This document shows, piece after piece, positions 23,952 through 32,048 of a DNA stretch of 64,000 bases. How positions within the stretch are numbered: the first letter of the stretch is position 1; each line of letters opens with the position of its first letter. The DNA lies in IMG/VR virus record IMGVR_UViG_3300035034_000127, positions 1-64,000 of that record; one strand, given 5' to 3'. The translations under genes were made by a program, and so were the position numbers. Source of the stretch: a virus. The notes beneath the pieces are model-generated. The model was not told the DNA's origin. It saw only the letters and a list, made by a program, of their open reading frames with translations, and searched no databases.

Positions 23952-24968
23952 TTATAATCCAGAGATTAGAGTTCCTACTATAGCACCGTCATAGCTCACA
24001 GTATCCGTAACTACTCCATTGATAGTAGCACTACCGTCTGGAATTAGGACTGACACGTTGCTCGAAAAGTCCCCAAACACTGCTTCGTCAATAGGAGTAT
24101 CTGGTGGCGGAGATGACACTGCGTTGCCATCAACAAATAACACTCGAACTCTTACAGTAGTGTCATTAAGTGACAGGGCTTGTATTGTATAGTAATTATT
24201 AACGTAAGCATTAGAAAATGCATAAAAGTACAATTGCTGATAGGATCCAGTAAGGGAGTAATTGCCAACACTGGTGTTTTTATTGGTATAGAATGCTGTA
24301 GTATTACCAATAAAACTGCGATTGCCTGCTATACTATAAGCATCTAAGTCGTTCATCCTGTTGGCCCAATCAACTGATTTAGCTTGACTACCTGAATAGT
24401 TCACATCAGCATCTACTCGAATTTCGCCTCCTGCGTTAAAAAAGTGTCTTCTATCAGCAGCATTCTCAAAAGATACATCAAATATGTGAATTAGCTGTCC
24501 GTCCCATGTTCCTCTAACAGACTGATCGTAAACAGATGAAATCGAATTACTAAACTGATCGAACACTAACGAAGTACTGGCTTGTGATGCGGCATCAATA
24601 CTGAACCTGTCAGTCTCAACGTTGCTTGCTAGAGTTTCTAATAATTGTATGTAGGACTCGTCGATAATATCAGCGCCTGGATTGTTGTTAATATCTCCTT
24701 CGGGATAAGGTAAAATTGTAACGTTGCCGGAACCTAATTGATGAATACGAGATCGTATCAAGTCAAAGTATATCTCTTCGTATTCTTGTACAGATATCTT
24801 ATTGGTGTCTGTGTTATTGTCTTCGAAGTTGCCGACTACATCACTAGTAGAAATAAAGTCGCCATAACCGTACGTAGGAGTTAAAGGAGAAGATACTCCT
24901 AGTACTAGGTTTACTGTATCTCTAAGGGCATTATATCTTGCTGCTGTTACTGGTGTCGTGGTTGCCAT
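23952..24968 (-). CDS. Virion structural protein, paralogue of the next gene
   Basis: 338 residues. The N-terminus (TAARYNALRDTVNLVLGV) and a central segment (FENAADRRHFFNAGGEIRV, then ADWAN-like WANRMNDL) match the product of 25014-25940, so the pair is a duplication. The beta-rich C-terminus has an extended Pro-rich turn (VSSPPPDTPIDEAVFGDF). Similar proteins are annotated as virion structural proteins in T4-like marine phages. Position next to fibre genes supports a tail or neck role; the exact place in the particle is unknown. Confidence 0.62.
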   Translation of the reverse strand: MATTTPVTAARYNALRDTVNLVLGVSSPLTPTYGYGDFISTSDVVGNFEDNNTDTNKISVQEYEEIYFDLIRSRIHQLGSGNVTILPYPEGDINNNPGADIIDESYIQLLETLASNVETDRFSIDAASQASTSLVFDQFSNSISSVYDQSVRGTWDGQLIHIFDVSFENAADRRHFFNAGGEIRVDADVNYSGSQAKSVDWANRMNDLDAYSIAGNRSFIGNTTAFYTNKNTSVGNYSLTGSYQQLYFYAFSNAYVNNYYTIQALSLNDTTVRVRVLFVDGNAVSSPPPDTPIDEAVFGDFSSNVSVLIPDGSATINGVVTDTVSYDGAIVGTLISGL

Positions 24969-24992
24969 AATATTGTCTCTTGTATTGTTATA

Positions 24993-25021
24993 ATTATACT
25001 ATCAGAAACAAATTTATGCAA
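24993..25021 (-). promoter_or_regulatory. Possible sigma-70 promoter TTGCAT-17-TATAAT
   Basis: On the minus strand, perfect -10 TATAAT (24993-24998) and a weaker -35 TTGCAT (25016-25021), 17-base spacer, start near 24986. It would give the last structural gene of the block separate expression. Confidence 0.45.
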
Positions 25022-25940
25022 GAGTTGATTGATTGGAAAAACTAGGACCTGCAACTGATACATTAATGCTATTTGCTCGTAGTTGATTAACACTGCTTTC
25101 TAATTTACCGTCGACATTATCGTCTATGTTTCCTACGAAAGCTGCGTCGTTAAACTGTATTTTGAATAGAATAACGTTAGGATTTGCCTCAGGTTGCGTT
25201 GCTTGAATTGTGTAGATGTTCGAAGAGTAAATACCTGACCCAGTCTTGCTGTATATTCCTTGATAATTGTCTGTTAATTGATAATTACCAATGGCAGCCG
25301 CGGCGCCCGAACCAGTAGTCACTGTGCTATTACTTTTAAATTTTACAGTACCCATATTCGATAATAAATTTACCCAGTCAGCTCCTTTGCTGCCCGACGA
25401 ACTAGTAAGATTGGCACTAAACCGAATTTCGCCGCCTGTATTAAAAAAATAACGTCGTTCATTAGCATCGGCAAATGTTACTTGTACTTCGTGTGTTATT
25501 GTCCCGTTCCACGGAGATTCTCGTCGATCAGAAATACCTGTTTCTAGCTCAGCCTGAGTCGGTACATCTATTAAAGCTTTTTCTGTTTCAATTACGGACA
25601 TTAGGTTTTCGTAGTCAACCATACCTTTTAACGAGCCATTTACATCAGACGTTGTTACTCCGTCGTCATCAACAAAAAAGCTAGCATCTTCAGCTACAAT
25701 ATTTCTGTCTTTTATTAGCAAAGCAATCATCGTGCTAGTAATTCCTACTTGATGTGCTCTTGCATTAATCATATCTCTATATATACTGTTGATATCTTCA
25801 GCAAGTATAAAGTTGTTCTGGTTGCTTACCGGAGCACTTTCGACCAGTTGCCCGTAACCAAACTGTCCTGCGCCTTCTCCTAATACTAGTTTAATGCGTT
25901 CGTGTAAGTTTGTTACTCTTGCTGCTGTAACGTTTGCCAT
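25014..25940 (-). CDS. Virion structural protein, paralogue of 23952-24968
   Basis: 308 residues. N-terminus TAARVTNLHERIKLVLGEG and central FADANERRYFFNTGGEIRF...GADWVNLL correspond to the neighbouring paralogue; the middle (residues about 75-120) and C-terminus diverge. No enzyme motif. The gene begins 9 bases after the end of the fibre-type gene upstream and belongs to the same late block. Confidence 0.62.
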   Translation of the reverse strand: MANVTAARVTNLHERIKLVLGEGAGQFGYGQLVESAPVSNQNNFILAEDINSIYRDMINARAHQVGITSTMIALLIKDRNIVAEDASFFVDDDGVTTSDVNGSLKGMVDYENLMSVIETEKALIDVPTQAELETGISDRRESPWNGTITHEVQVTFADANERRYFFNTGGEIRFSANLTSSSGSKGADWVNLLSNMGTVKFKSNSTVTTGSGAAAAIGNYQLTDNYQGIYSKTGSGIYSSNIYTIQATQPEANPNVILFKIQFNDAAFVGNIDDNVDGKLESSVNQLRANSINVSVAGPSFSNQSTLA

Positions 25941-25949
25941 GCTGGATCC

Positions 25950-27440
25950 TTAAACCTTTAGTACACATTCTACTAGCTTTTCATTTTCATCATTGCTAGA
26001 CTCTAGTGCGATACCTACCATACTTGCTCCAGTATGTGATGTACATGCTGTGCCTTTTCCATGTACGTAAACTGCTTGACCTTTTTTTACCATACCAACA
26101 ACTCTCACCGGCACTCGACCTTTTAATCCAACTGCTTGACCGGGTGCATCGCTATTCATTAAATATGCAGGGTTTTCTGAAATTACGCCAATTGCAATTT
26201 CACCCGCGTTTGCAGCGCCGACGTCGTGGTCGTTGTGCGCACAGACGGATACCACAGTTCCAACCGGGTATGTTTTGTTAGTTGAATAAATTTCTGCTAG
26301 GTCCGCATAACGGGCTTGAGTTGCAGTACCCTGGAATAAGGTAGCTGATAAGTTGCCAGATGGGTCTCTTACTGCAATAGTGTTTGGAATAGCTGTGACT
26401 GAAGCAGTTCTAAAATTAGATCCTACTCTTAGGTTAGTTGCATTAACAGCTTCACCCCTAAAGTTAGCTGCATACACGTCCTGTATTCTATTGGTTAGTG
26501 ACCCAAGATTAAACACGTTGTCTGTCGCAGGTAACATACCAGTAGGACCAAACGTAAACGTAGGAGTAACTGCACCAGCACCGTCAGTAACTTTTATTTT
26601 GATAATACTATTTTGGCCTGTGACGTTTTGTATAACTCCCTGGTTACCGTTTTCTATGTTTAATTGCAAATCGTTAGAATCGCCGATTGCAATGCCAGCG
26701 TCTGGAAATTCTACTAAGCTGTCAAAACTAGCTAGATCCCGTGTTGCAAAGTTTTCTGCTGATATACCACCAAGCTTCTCAGAGTTACTAGCAGTTCCCC
26801 AGTAACGGAAATCGTTACCTGCAACTTGTTGGCTGTTGGTTACTCCATCGTCTGCTAGTCTAGTCCACTTTAGAGTTACGCCTCTTTTGATTCCATCGAA
26901 CCCAAGAATAGGAGTAGACACTCCTAGAGTAAAATTATTTGCAGCATTAATAACAAAAATAACTTCGTCGTTAACTGTAGCTGATATCAAATTGCGGACT
27001 GCGCCTGTAGCATCAACTACCTCAATACTCTGCAACTGAGTAACGCCGTTTCCTACGTTTTGCGGACCTACTAGAACAAAGTTAATTCCGTTGTATACAT
27101 ATAATTGATCACTTGATGAATTCCACCAAAAGTCCCCAACTGACAGTCCAGTTGGCTGAGTCCCAGAAGTCTCTGATCCGCCAGTACTACGCCACTGGGC
27201 TCCATCATAAAATTTTAACTTGCTACTTCCTAAGTCAAACCACACCTGTCCACTCAGTGGCCTGGCCGGTTCGTTAATTCCTGAAAAGTTTTCTAATAAG
27301 AACAAAAAGTTCTCGTTATGTAATTCACCGTAGCCCGAATAGTTCTTGCCGATAAATTTTAAATCAGTTGTTTGGTCAATAGTACCATCATCAACTACTG
27401 TTAATAAAGTATTATTGTATCTATCAATTTGATAAGCCAT
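25950..27440 (-). CDS. Fibre-type virion structural protein
   Basis: 496 residues. The N-terminal 100 residues (MAYQIDRYNNTLLTVVDDG, then ENFLFLLENFSG and LSGQVWFD) are shared with the next two genes upstream and include repeated W-D/Y-x-G surface motifs (LKFYDGAQWR, LYVYNGINFVLVGP). The C-terminal domain from about residue 375 (RYADLAEIYSTNKTYPVG to the end) is a small beta domain common at the tips of phage fibre and structural proteins. Function: tail or baseplate appendage, inferred. Its late promoter lies at 27467-27474. Confidence 0.72.
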   Translation of the reverse strand: MAYQIDRYNNTLLTVVDDGTIDQTTDLKFIGKNYSGYGELHNENFLFLLENFSGINEPARPLSGQVWFDLGSSKLKFYDGAQWRSTGGSETSGTQPTGLSVGDFWWNSSSDQLYVYNGINFVLVGPQNVGNGVTQLQSIEVVDATGAVRNLISATVNDEVIFVINAANNFTLGVSTPILGFDGIKRGVTLKWTRLADDGVTNSQQVAGNDFRYWGTASNSEKLGGISAENFATRDLASFDSLVEFPDAGIAIGDSNDLQLNIENGNQGVIQNVTGQNSIIKIKVTDGAGAVTPTFTFGPTGMLPATDNVFNLGSLTNRIQDVYAANFRGEAVNATNLRVGSNFRTASVTAIPNTIAVRDPSGNLSATLFQGTATQARYADLAEIYSTNKTYPVGTVVSVCAHNDHDVGAANAGEIAIGVISENPAYLMNSDAPGQAVGLKGRVPVRVVGMVKKGQAVYVHGKGTACTSHTGASMVGIALESSNDENEKLVECVLKV

Positions 27441-27466
27441 TTAAGTATAATCCTTAGCGTTTGTAT

Positions 27467-27474
27467 TATTTATC
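27467..27474 (-). promoter_or_regulatory. Late promoter GATAAATA
   Basis: On the minus strand, 26 bases ahead of the ATG at 27440. Flanking segments 27476-27488 and 27437-27449 can pair over 12 base pairs with two single-base bulges, with the start codon in the stem and the promoter in the loop. This may be another nested hairpin, but the arms are mostly AT so it is weaker evidence than the two plus-strand cases. Confidence 0.6.
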
Positions 27475-27479
27475 ATATA

Positions 27480-29375
27480 TTAATATGGATTTGTTACTAC
27501 TATCAAGTTCCAATTGGTTCCGTCCGCAGCGTATTCCATTAGTGCTCTACTTGGAGTTAATGACACTGTGCCAGCAGCGCCAGCTGGGTCAAACGCAATG
27601 TCCTTTACTACTGACTCGTTCTCAGTTCCGTTCTTGTCAACAAGAGTCGAAGTTATTGTTGTGGCGCTAGCAATATCTACACCACTAACGACTGAGTTAG
27701 AATACGATACTGTATGAATCATAGCTACTTTACTGGCATAAGGTTGGTAAAGATCTAATAGAATTACAGCCACAGCATCTGCTAACGCAGTTCCTGTGCC
27801 TAGGCCGGTCACGTCTAACGAAAATCCTACTGGTTCTGTTCTAGCAGCAGTGTCTGTATAGAGTTTAGTAGCAGCATCTTGCGGCTGAGTTGGATCCAAC
27901 ACGCCAGTAATCCTTGCTGGGGTTGTTAATGCAATGTTGCCGTTTAATGAAGATATGTTAATTCCAGCAGTGCCTATAATGTTTAGAGGAAGTAAGTTAT
28001 CAGTAGGGTCACTTGCTGCGATTGCAGCACCTGCCTTTATGGTCGTTCCGTCGATTGATGTATTGTCAACGCTGAGTGATATTAAAGTACCGATTTCATT
28101 TAGGTCGAGCGCTTTTTGAATATTAACTAAACTAGTATTTGTTAGTTTGAGCTCGCCTCCTATATGATAACCGGTAGAACTATCAGATATGTTGATTCCT
28201 ACGTTAGAAGTCCATGCATTGGTTACACTTTCCCACGTCCATTTCTTTGTTAACGAGCCGGCGATATCAAATATTATACCAGTATCATTTGCATCAGCAG
28301 CACTAAGTTCGGATCCAGGTACCGTCCTAGCTAGTTGTATAACCTTATCCTCAACTCTCAATATGTTAATATCTAGACTATTTGCTGTCCCTGAAAATAA
28401 TAGATTACCGGAAATTCGTAAATCACCGGTAACATCTAAAGCATACTGTGGGTTATTATTAAAAATACCTACCCTTGCTGTACTTGCATCTATATACACT
28501 GCATCTATTGTTGATGATGTTAACGATGATGCAACTCGTAAGCTCATATCCTGATCAAAAATTTGGTTTTCTATATAAAACTTTCCACCTACTATTTTTT
28601 GTGTAGTGTTTCGTATCATGCCAATTGTTAATCCACCTGCGTTTTGAATAGTAATCGTGCCTGAGGTTATTCCGTCTGTGTCTGACGGTAGGAACGAGTC
28701 AACCGGTCTAATTCTACCGTCAGACGATACTAATGACTCTGCTGCTTCTGCTATGCCTCTAAACTTAAATGTAGCTTGATTAATAACATTAAAGCCTTCG
28801 TATATTCGTCCTGTCGGATTTTCCTGAGTAATCAAACCAGCTATTTTCTGTCCAGTTACTGGAGTAAAATCTAAGCTGCTAAGTAGACCAACTAGGGTGC
28901 CGCCGATGTACAAATAAGACACTGTGCGAGAACGGCTACTTTCATCTAACAGTGTTCCGGTTCTAAAGCCGCTCTCACCTTGTGATTTAGTATACTGTGG
29001 ACCAATTAATATAACGTCAACACCGTCAAACGCATATAACTGATTATTTAGGTTGTCTATCCATAAATCGCCAGTTACCATTAGAGGAATAGTAGGCTGC
29101 ACAAACGGACTGCCGCTGGCTATCCACACTAATCCATTATAAACTTTTAGTCTTTGATTAGCAGTGTCCCACCAAGTTTGTCCTTTTAACGGATTACTCG
29201 GCGCTGCACTATTTGAAAAATTTTCTAATAGTCTAACAAAGTTTTCATTAAAAATTTCACCATAGCCGGTGTAGTTTCTCCCTACTAACACAAGGTTAGT
29301 ACTATTAGAATCAATTTGTCCGTCAACTAAGTCAACTAATAGCGATCCGTCAGTTTTGTTTATTTGATAACTCAT
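27480..29375 (-). CDS. Fibre-type virion structural protein
   Basis: 631 residues. The N-terminal domain (MSYQINKTDGSLLVDLVDG, FVRLLENFSN, LKGQTWWDTANQRLKVYNG) is homologous to the flanking two genes. The middle holds beta-solenoid-like stretches typical of fibre shafts (YALDVTGDLRISGNLLFSG, then SLDINILRVEDKVIQLA). The C-terminus (AVAVILLDLYQPYASKVAM ... YAADGTNWNLIVV) resembles a fibre head domain. It begins 2 bases from the upstream gene, so transcription is shared. Confidence 0.7.
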   Translation of the reverse strand: MSYQINKTDGSLLVDLVDGQIDSNSTNLVLVGRNYTGYGEIFNENFVRLLENFSNSAAPSNPLKGQTWWDTANQRLKVYNGLVWIASGSPFVQPTIPLMVTGDLWIDNLNNQLYAFDGVDVILIGPQYTKSQGESGFRTGTLLDESSRSRTVSYLYIGGTLVGLLSSLDFTPVTGQKIAGLITQENPTGRIYEGFNVINQATFKFRGIAEAAESLVSSDGRIRPVDSFLPSDTDGITSGTITIQNAGGLTIGMIRNTTQKIVGGKFYIENQIFDQDMSLRVASSLTSSTIDAVYIDASTARVGIFNNNPQYALDVTGDLRISGNLLFSGTANSLDINILRVEDKVIQLARTVPGSELSAADANDTGIIFDIAGSLTKKWTWESVTNAWTSNVGINISDSSTGYHIGGELKLTNTSLVNIQKALDLNEIGTLISLSVDNTSIDGTTIKAGAAIAASDPTDNLLPLNIIGTAGINISSLNGNIALTTPARITGVLDPTQPQDAATKLYTDTAARTEPVGFSLDVTGLGTGTALADAVAVILLDLYQPYASKVAMIHTVSYSNSVVSGVDIASATTITSTLVDKNGTENESVVKDIAFDPAGAAGTVSLTPSRALMEYAADGTNWNLIVVTNPY

Positions 29376-29377
29376 TC

Positions 29378-31411
29378 TTAATTTCCAGTATAGATTATGT
29401 AGTTCGACCCTAAAAATGGGTTCATTACTGATAACGGTTGGCCTAGTTGCTCATTTGTTTTTACGCCGCCAGATGACGCTAGTCCCTGCGTGCCGCCGGC
29501 GCCAGCTTCGGTTGAAAGGGTAATTGCATCATCGTCGATTGGTGCACCAGAGCCTACCCTAAACCCATAATACTGAGTTCCTGATTCCCCTTCCATATCG
29601 TGCTCGTGTTCTGGTAAGTTCTCTGTGTTAACTTGCACTGTTTCGGAACCGTTGACGCCCCCAATTATATCTGCTGCGGGGTTAGTCACTGTGTTAGCAC
29701 TAGGTCCTCCCATATTATCTAAACCTAGAGGAAATCTTCCTCTCATATCAGGTAGAGCAAATGTGCTAACACCTTGGTCGCTTAATAACGAAGCATCTCG
29801 AAAGTTATAACGTATTACGGTAAACAACTCTGTATACCGAGACTTATCAACTTCACTTCCGTCACACAGTAGCCAACCTGCAGGAGCTTCTTCACCAGCA
29901 AACGGCATATATGCTCCTACTGGCATAAGTGGGATTGACTTTAAAAAGTTTCGTTTAGTAACTCTAAATACCCCAGTGTCACCTACTATTCTATTTATTA
30001 TTATTTCGTCTGCGGAGTCTACGTCCAAAACCGGGTCTTTATTTGCTATAAAGCTATTCGCAATTCGAATGTCAAACGTCTTGTTAGTACCGCCAACCTG
30101 ACCATCAAAAGCAAAACTTGTATCTTCTACGTCCCCAGTAACTCCAAAGGTAGTAGTACTTGCTAGTCTGCTTGCACTGCCTGCTCTGCCTGACACAGTT
30201 CCGCTTACGTTACCCTGCAGGTTACCAAAAAACGTTTGGGCATGCATTTGATCATAGCGCAACGCTGAAGTGCCTACGTTTCGCTCAGTAGCACCGTCAG
30301 GAATAATATTTCCAGCAATTACGTCACCGTTTATTTTTGCATCGGCACCGACATTTAAGTTTCCAGCAACACCGGCACTTCCTTTGGTTACAAAAGAACC
30401 AGAACTAAAGTTTGTGCTATTTTCAGTGCTGCCAACAACTAGCGAGCCTGAAGTAACAACATTTCCTATAACGTCAAGCGCTTCTTCCGGAGCAGCATTA
30501 TTGATTCCTACTAGTCCTTCAGAGTCAATTCGAAGAACAGTTGGTGTTCTGTTTCCGTTCCTCAACCGAAAGTCAATGTTTGAGCCAGCTGTATTGTGCT
30601 GAATAACTCCGGCTTCGTTGTCAACAGCTAGAGATAGCTGCCCACCTACTCCTATTGTGATACCGTTGTTGTTTTTAACTTTAAATTCAAAGTTAGTAGT
30701 GGAAACTGAGTCTCCTCTTAGAAAAGAGCTTGCTGGTATTGCTTGCTCTGCAATAACTAAGCTTTCGGCTTTCTCTGACGTGCCCCAATATTTTGACACA
30801 CCTGCGCCTGCAATAATCAACGTACTTAGATTAAGTCCTGGATTTATTCCAGCTCTAAATCCCGATATTGCTGCTTTAGGTACGAACTGACTAGGACTGA
30901 CAATGATAGTTGGAACATTTTTTACTTTAATAGCAAGTACGGTATAGGTTATATTATCTGTTCCTACTATTTCCTGCGATTCTGTTCCTGTTAACAACCC
31001 GTCACTAAAATTAGGACCGACTAGCACCCAGCTAGTGCCAGTAAACAAATATAGTTGCTGACTTTCGGTATTAACCCAAAGTTCTCCTGAGACAGAATTT
31101 GATACTGCCGGTACAGAAGTTGCTTTTTTTAGTCCGCCACTTGCAGTCCAATTAGTGCCGTCATACACTTTTAACTGATCAATGCCGGCTCTAGTGTCGT
31201 ACCATAATTGACCTTCTACAGGAGTTTGGGGGGCTGTGTCACTAGCAAAGTTTTCTAACAAATGCAGGAAGTTCTCAGCAATTACTCCTCCATACTGCCG
31301 GGAGTCTCTTCCAGGAAAAGCCAAAGAAGTTGAAGTAGTGTCTATATCGCCTTCCTCAACAATAATAATACCCTTATTAACATTGTCGGTGTATTTAATT
31401 TCGTATGCCAT
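29378..31411 (-). CDS. Fibre-type virion structural protein with tail collar domain
   Basis: 677 residues. The shared N-terminal domain (IVEEGDIDTTSTSLAFPG, FLHLLENFAS, VEGQLWYDTRAG) is followed by shaft repeats (DVIGNVVTSGSLVVGST, AGNLNVGADAKINGDVIAG). Residues about 494-560 form a phage tail collar domain (VGAYMPFAGEEAPAGWLLCD, then FALPDMRGRFPLG), as in T4 gp12-type short fibres. It may be a short tail fibre or a receptor-binding appendage. AAGGAG precedes the ATG. Confidence 0.78.
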   Translation of the reverse strand: MAYEIKYTDNVNKGIIIVEEGDIDTTSTSLAFPGRDSRQYGGVIAENFLHLLENFASDTAPQTPVEGQLWYDTRAGIDQLKVYDGTNWTASGGLKKATSVPAVSNSVSGELWVNTESQQLYLFTGTSWVLVGPNFSDGLLTGTESQEIVGTDNITYTVLAIKVKNVPTIIVSPSQFVPKAAISGFRAGINPGLNLSTLIIAGAGVSKYWGTSEKAESLVIAEQAIPASSFLRGDSVSTTNFEFKVKNNNGITIGVGGQLSLAVDNEAGVIQHNTAGSNIDFRLRNGNRTPTVLRIDSEGLVGINNAAPEEALDVIGNVVTSGSLVVGSTENSTNFSSGSFVTKGSAGVAGNLNVGADAKINGDVIAGNIIPDGATERNVGTSALRYDQMHAQTFFGNLQGNVSGTVSGRAGSASRLASTTTFGVTGDVEDTSFAFDGQVGGTNKTFDIRIANSFIANKDPVLDVDSADEIIINRIVGDTGVFRVTKRNFLKSIPLMPVGAYMPFAGEEAPAGWLLCDGSEVDKSRYTELFTVIRYNFRDASLLSDQGVSTFALPDMRGRFPLGLDNMGGPSANTVTNPAADIIGGVNGSETVQVNTENLPEHEHDMEGESGTQYYGFRVGSGAPIDDDAITLSTEAGAGGTQGLASSGGVKTNEQLGQPLSVMNPFLGSNYIIYTGN

Positions 31412-31421
31412 TCTTTGCTCC

Positions 31422-32024
31422 TTAACCTGCTAGACTTTGAATACGCACTGTATAGTCAATTTGTATCAGTCGGTTTAATGATTTTTGTATTGGGTGAAAT
31501 ATAACATGAGTCATTAGACGACCAGCTTGCCCGGGCGAAAAAGCTCTCAGGCCTAACTCATCAAATACAAATAAATCATCTGTGTTAGTAGCAGTGTCAA
31601 ACGCTTGCTGACCGTCTGGCTCACCATAGTCTAATAAACAACTAATAATCAAGTCAGTGTAATTAGTACCACTAAGATGTCTTGTTTCTATTCTATTTCT
31701 GGCTGGGTCTGTATTATTTACGCTTCTGTCGTCAACAACCTTAGTATAAGTCTGATTATACAAGCTTGCGTTGGTGCCATTTGAGTTAGGAGTAAGATAT
31801 GTAATAATACCTGTTTGATCAACAGTAGTTCCACCGTTGCCAAAATTCATCTCGTAAACAAAACCGCGGCCAGCATTAGACACACTCTCTGCTAGCGAGA
31901 TACTCATATTTTCGTAATGTATAGCATTGCGTTTGTTTACGTACTCGTAATTAGTTTCAGGGTCAAAGACTCTAATATGTCCTGTTACTCGTATACCGTT
32001 ATTGTCTTGCATAGTTCCGCTCAT
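31422..32024 (-). CDS. Virion structural protein
   Basis: 200 residues from the ATG at 32024, with AGGA 6 bases upstream. A frame extending to 32072 would enter the giant gene and is not used. The sequence (GIRVTGHIRVFDPETNYEYV, MNFGNGGTTVDQTG, FDELGLRAFSPGQAGRLMTH) is beta-rich, without enzyme motifs, and resembles small structural proteins beside the fibre genes of marine T4-like phages. A late promoter AATAAATA lies at 32041-32048, overlapping the stop codon of the giant gene. Confidence 0.62.
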   Translation of the reverse strand: MSGTMQDNNGIRVTGHIRVFDPETNYEYVNKRNAIHYENMSISLAESVSNAGRGFVYEMNFGNGGTTVDQTGIITYLTPNSNGTNASLYNQTYTKVVDDRSVNNTDPARNRIETRHLSGTNYTDLIISCLLDYGEPDGQQAFDTATNTDDLFVFDELGLRAFSPGQAGRLMTHVIFHPIQKSLNRLIQIDYTVRIQSLAG

Positions 32025-32040
32025 TGTTTTTCCTATACTG

Positions 32041-32048
32041 TATTTATT
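32041..32048 (-). promoter_or_regulatory. Late promoter AATAAATA
   Basis: On the minus strand, overlapping the stop codon of the giant gene (32044-32046). Predicted start near 32035, just before the AGGA and the ATG at 32024. It gives the fibre genes expression independent of read-through from the 14-kb gene. Confidence 0.5.

Noticed and set aside
26353-28554. Plus-strand open frames opposite the fibre genes (for example 26353-26805 and 28189-28554)
   Set aside because: They are antisense shadows of Thr/Ser/Val-rich structural genes, with no ribosome binding sites or recognisable products.
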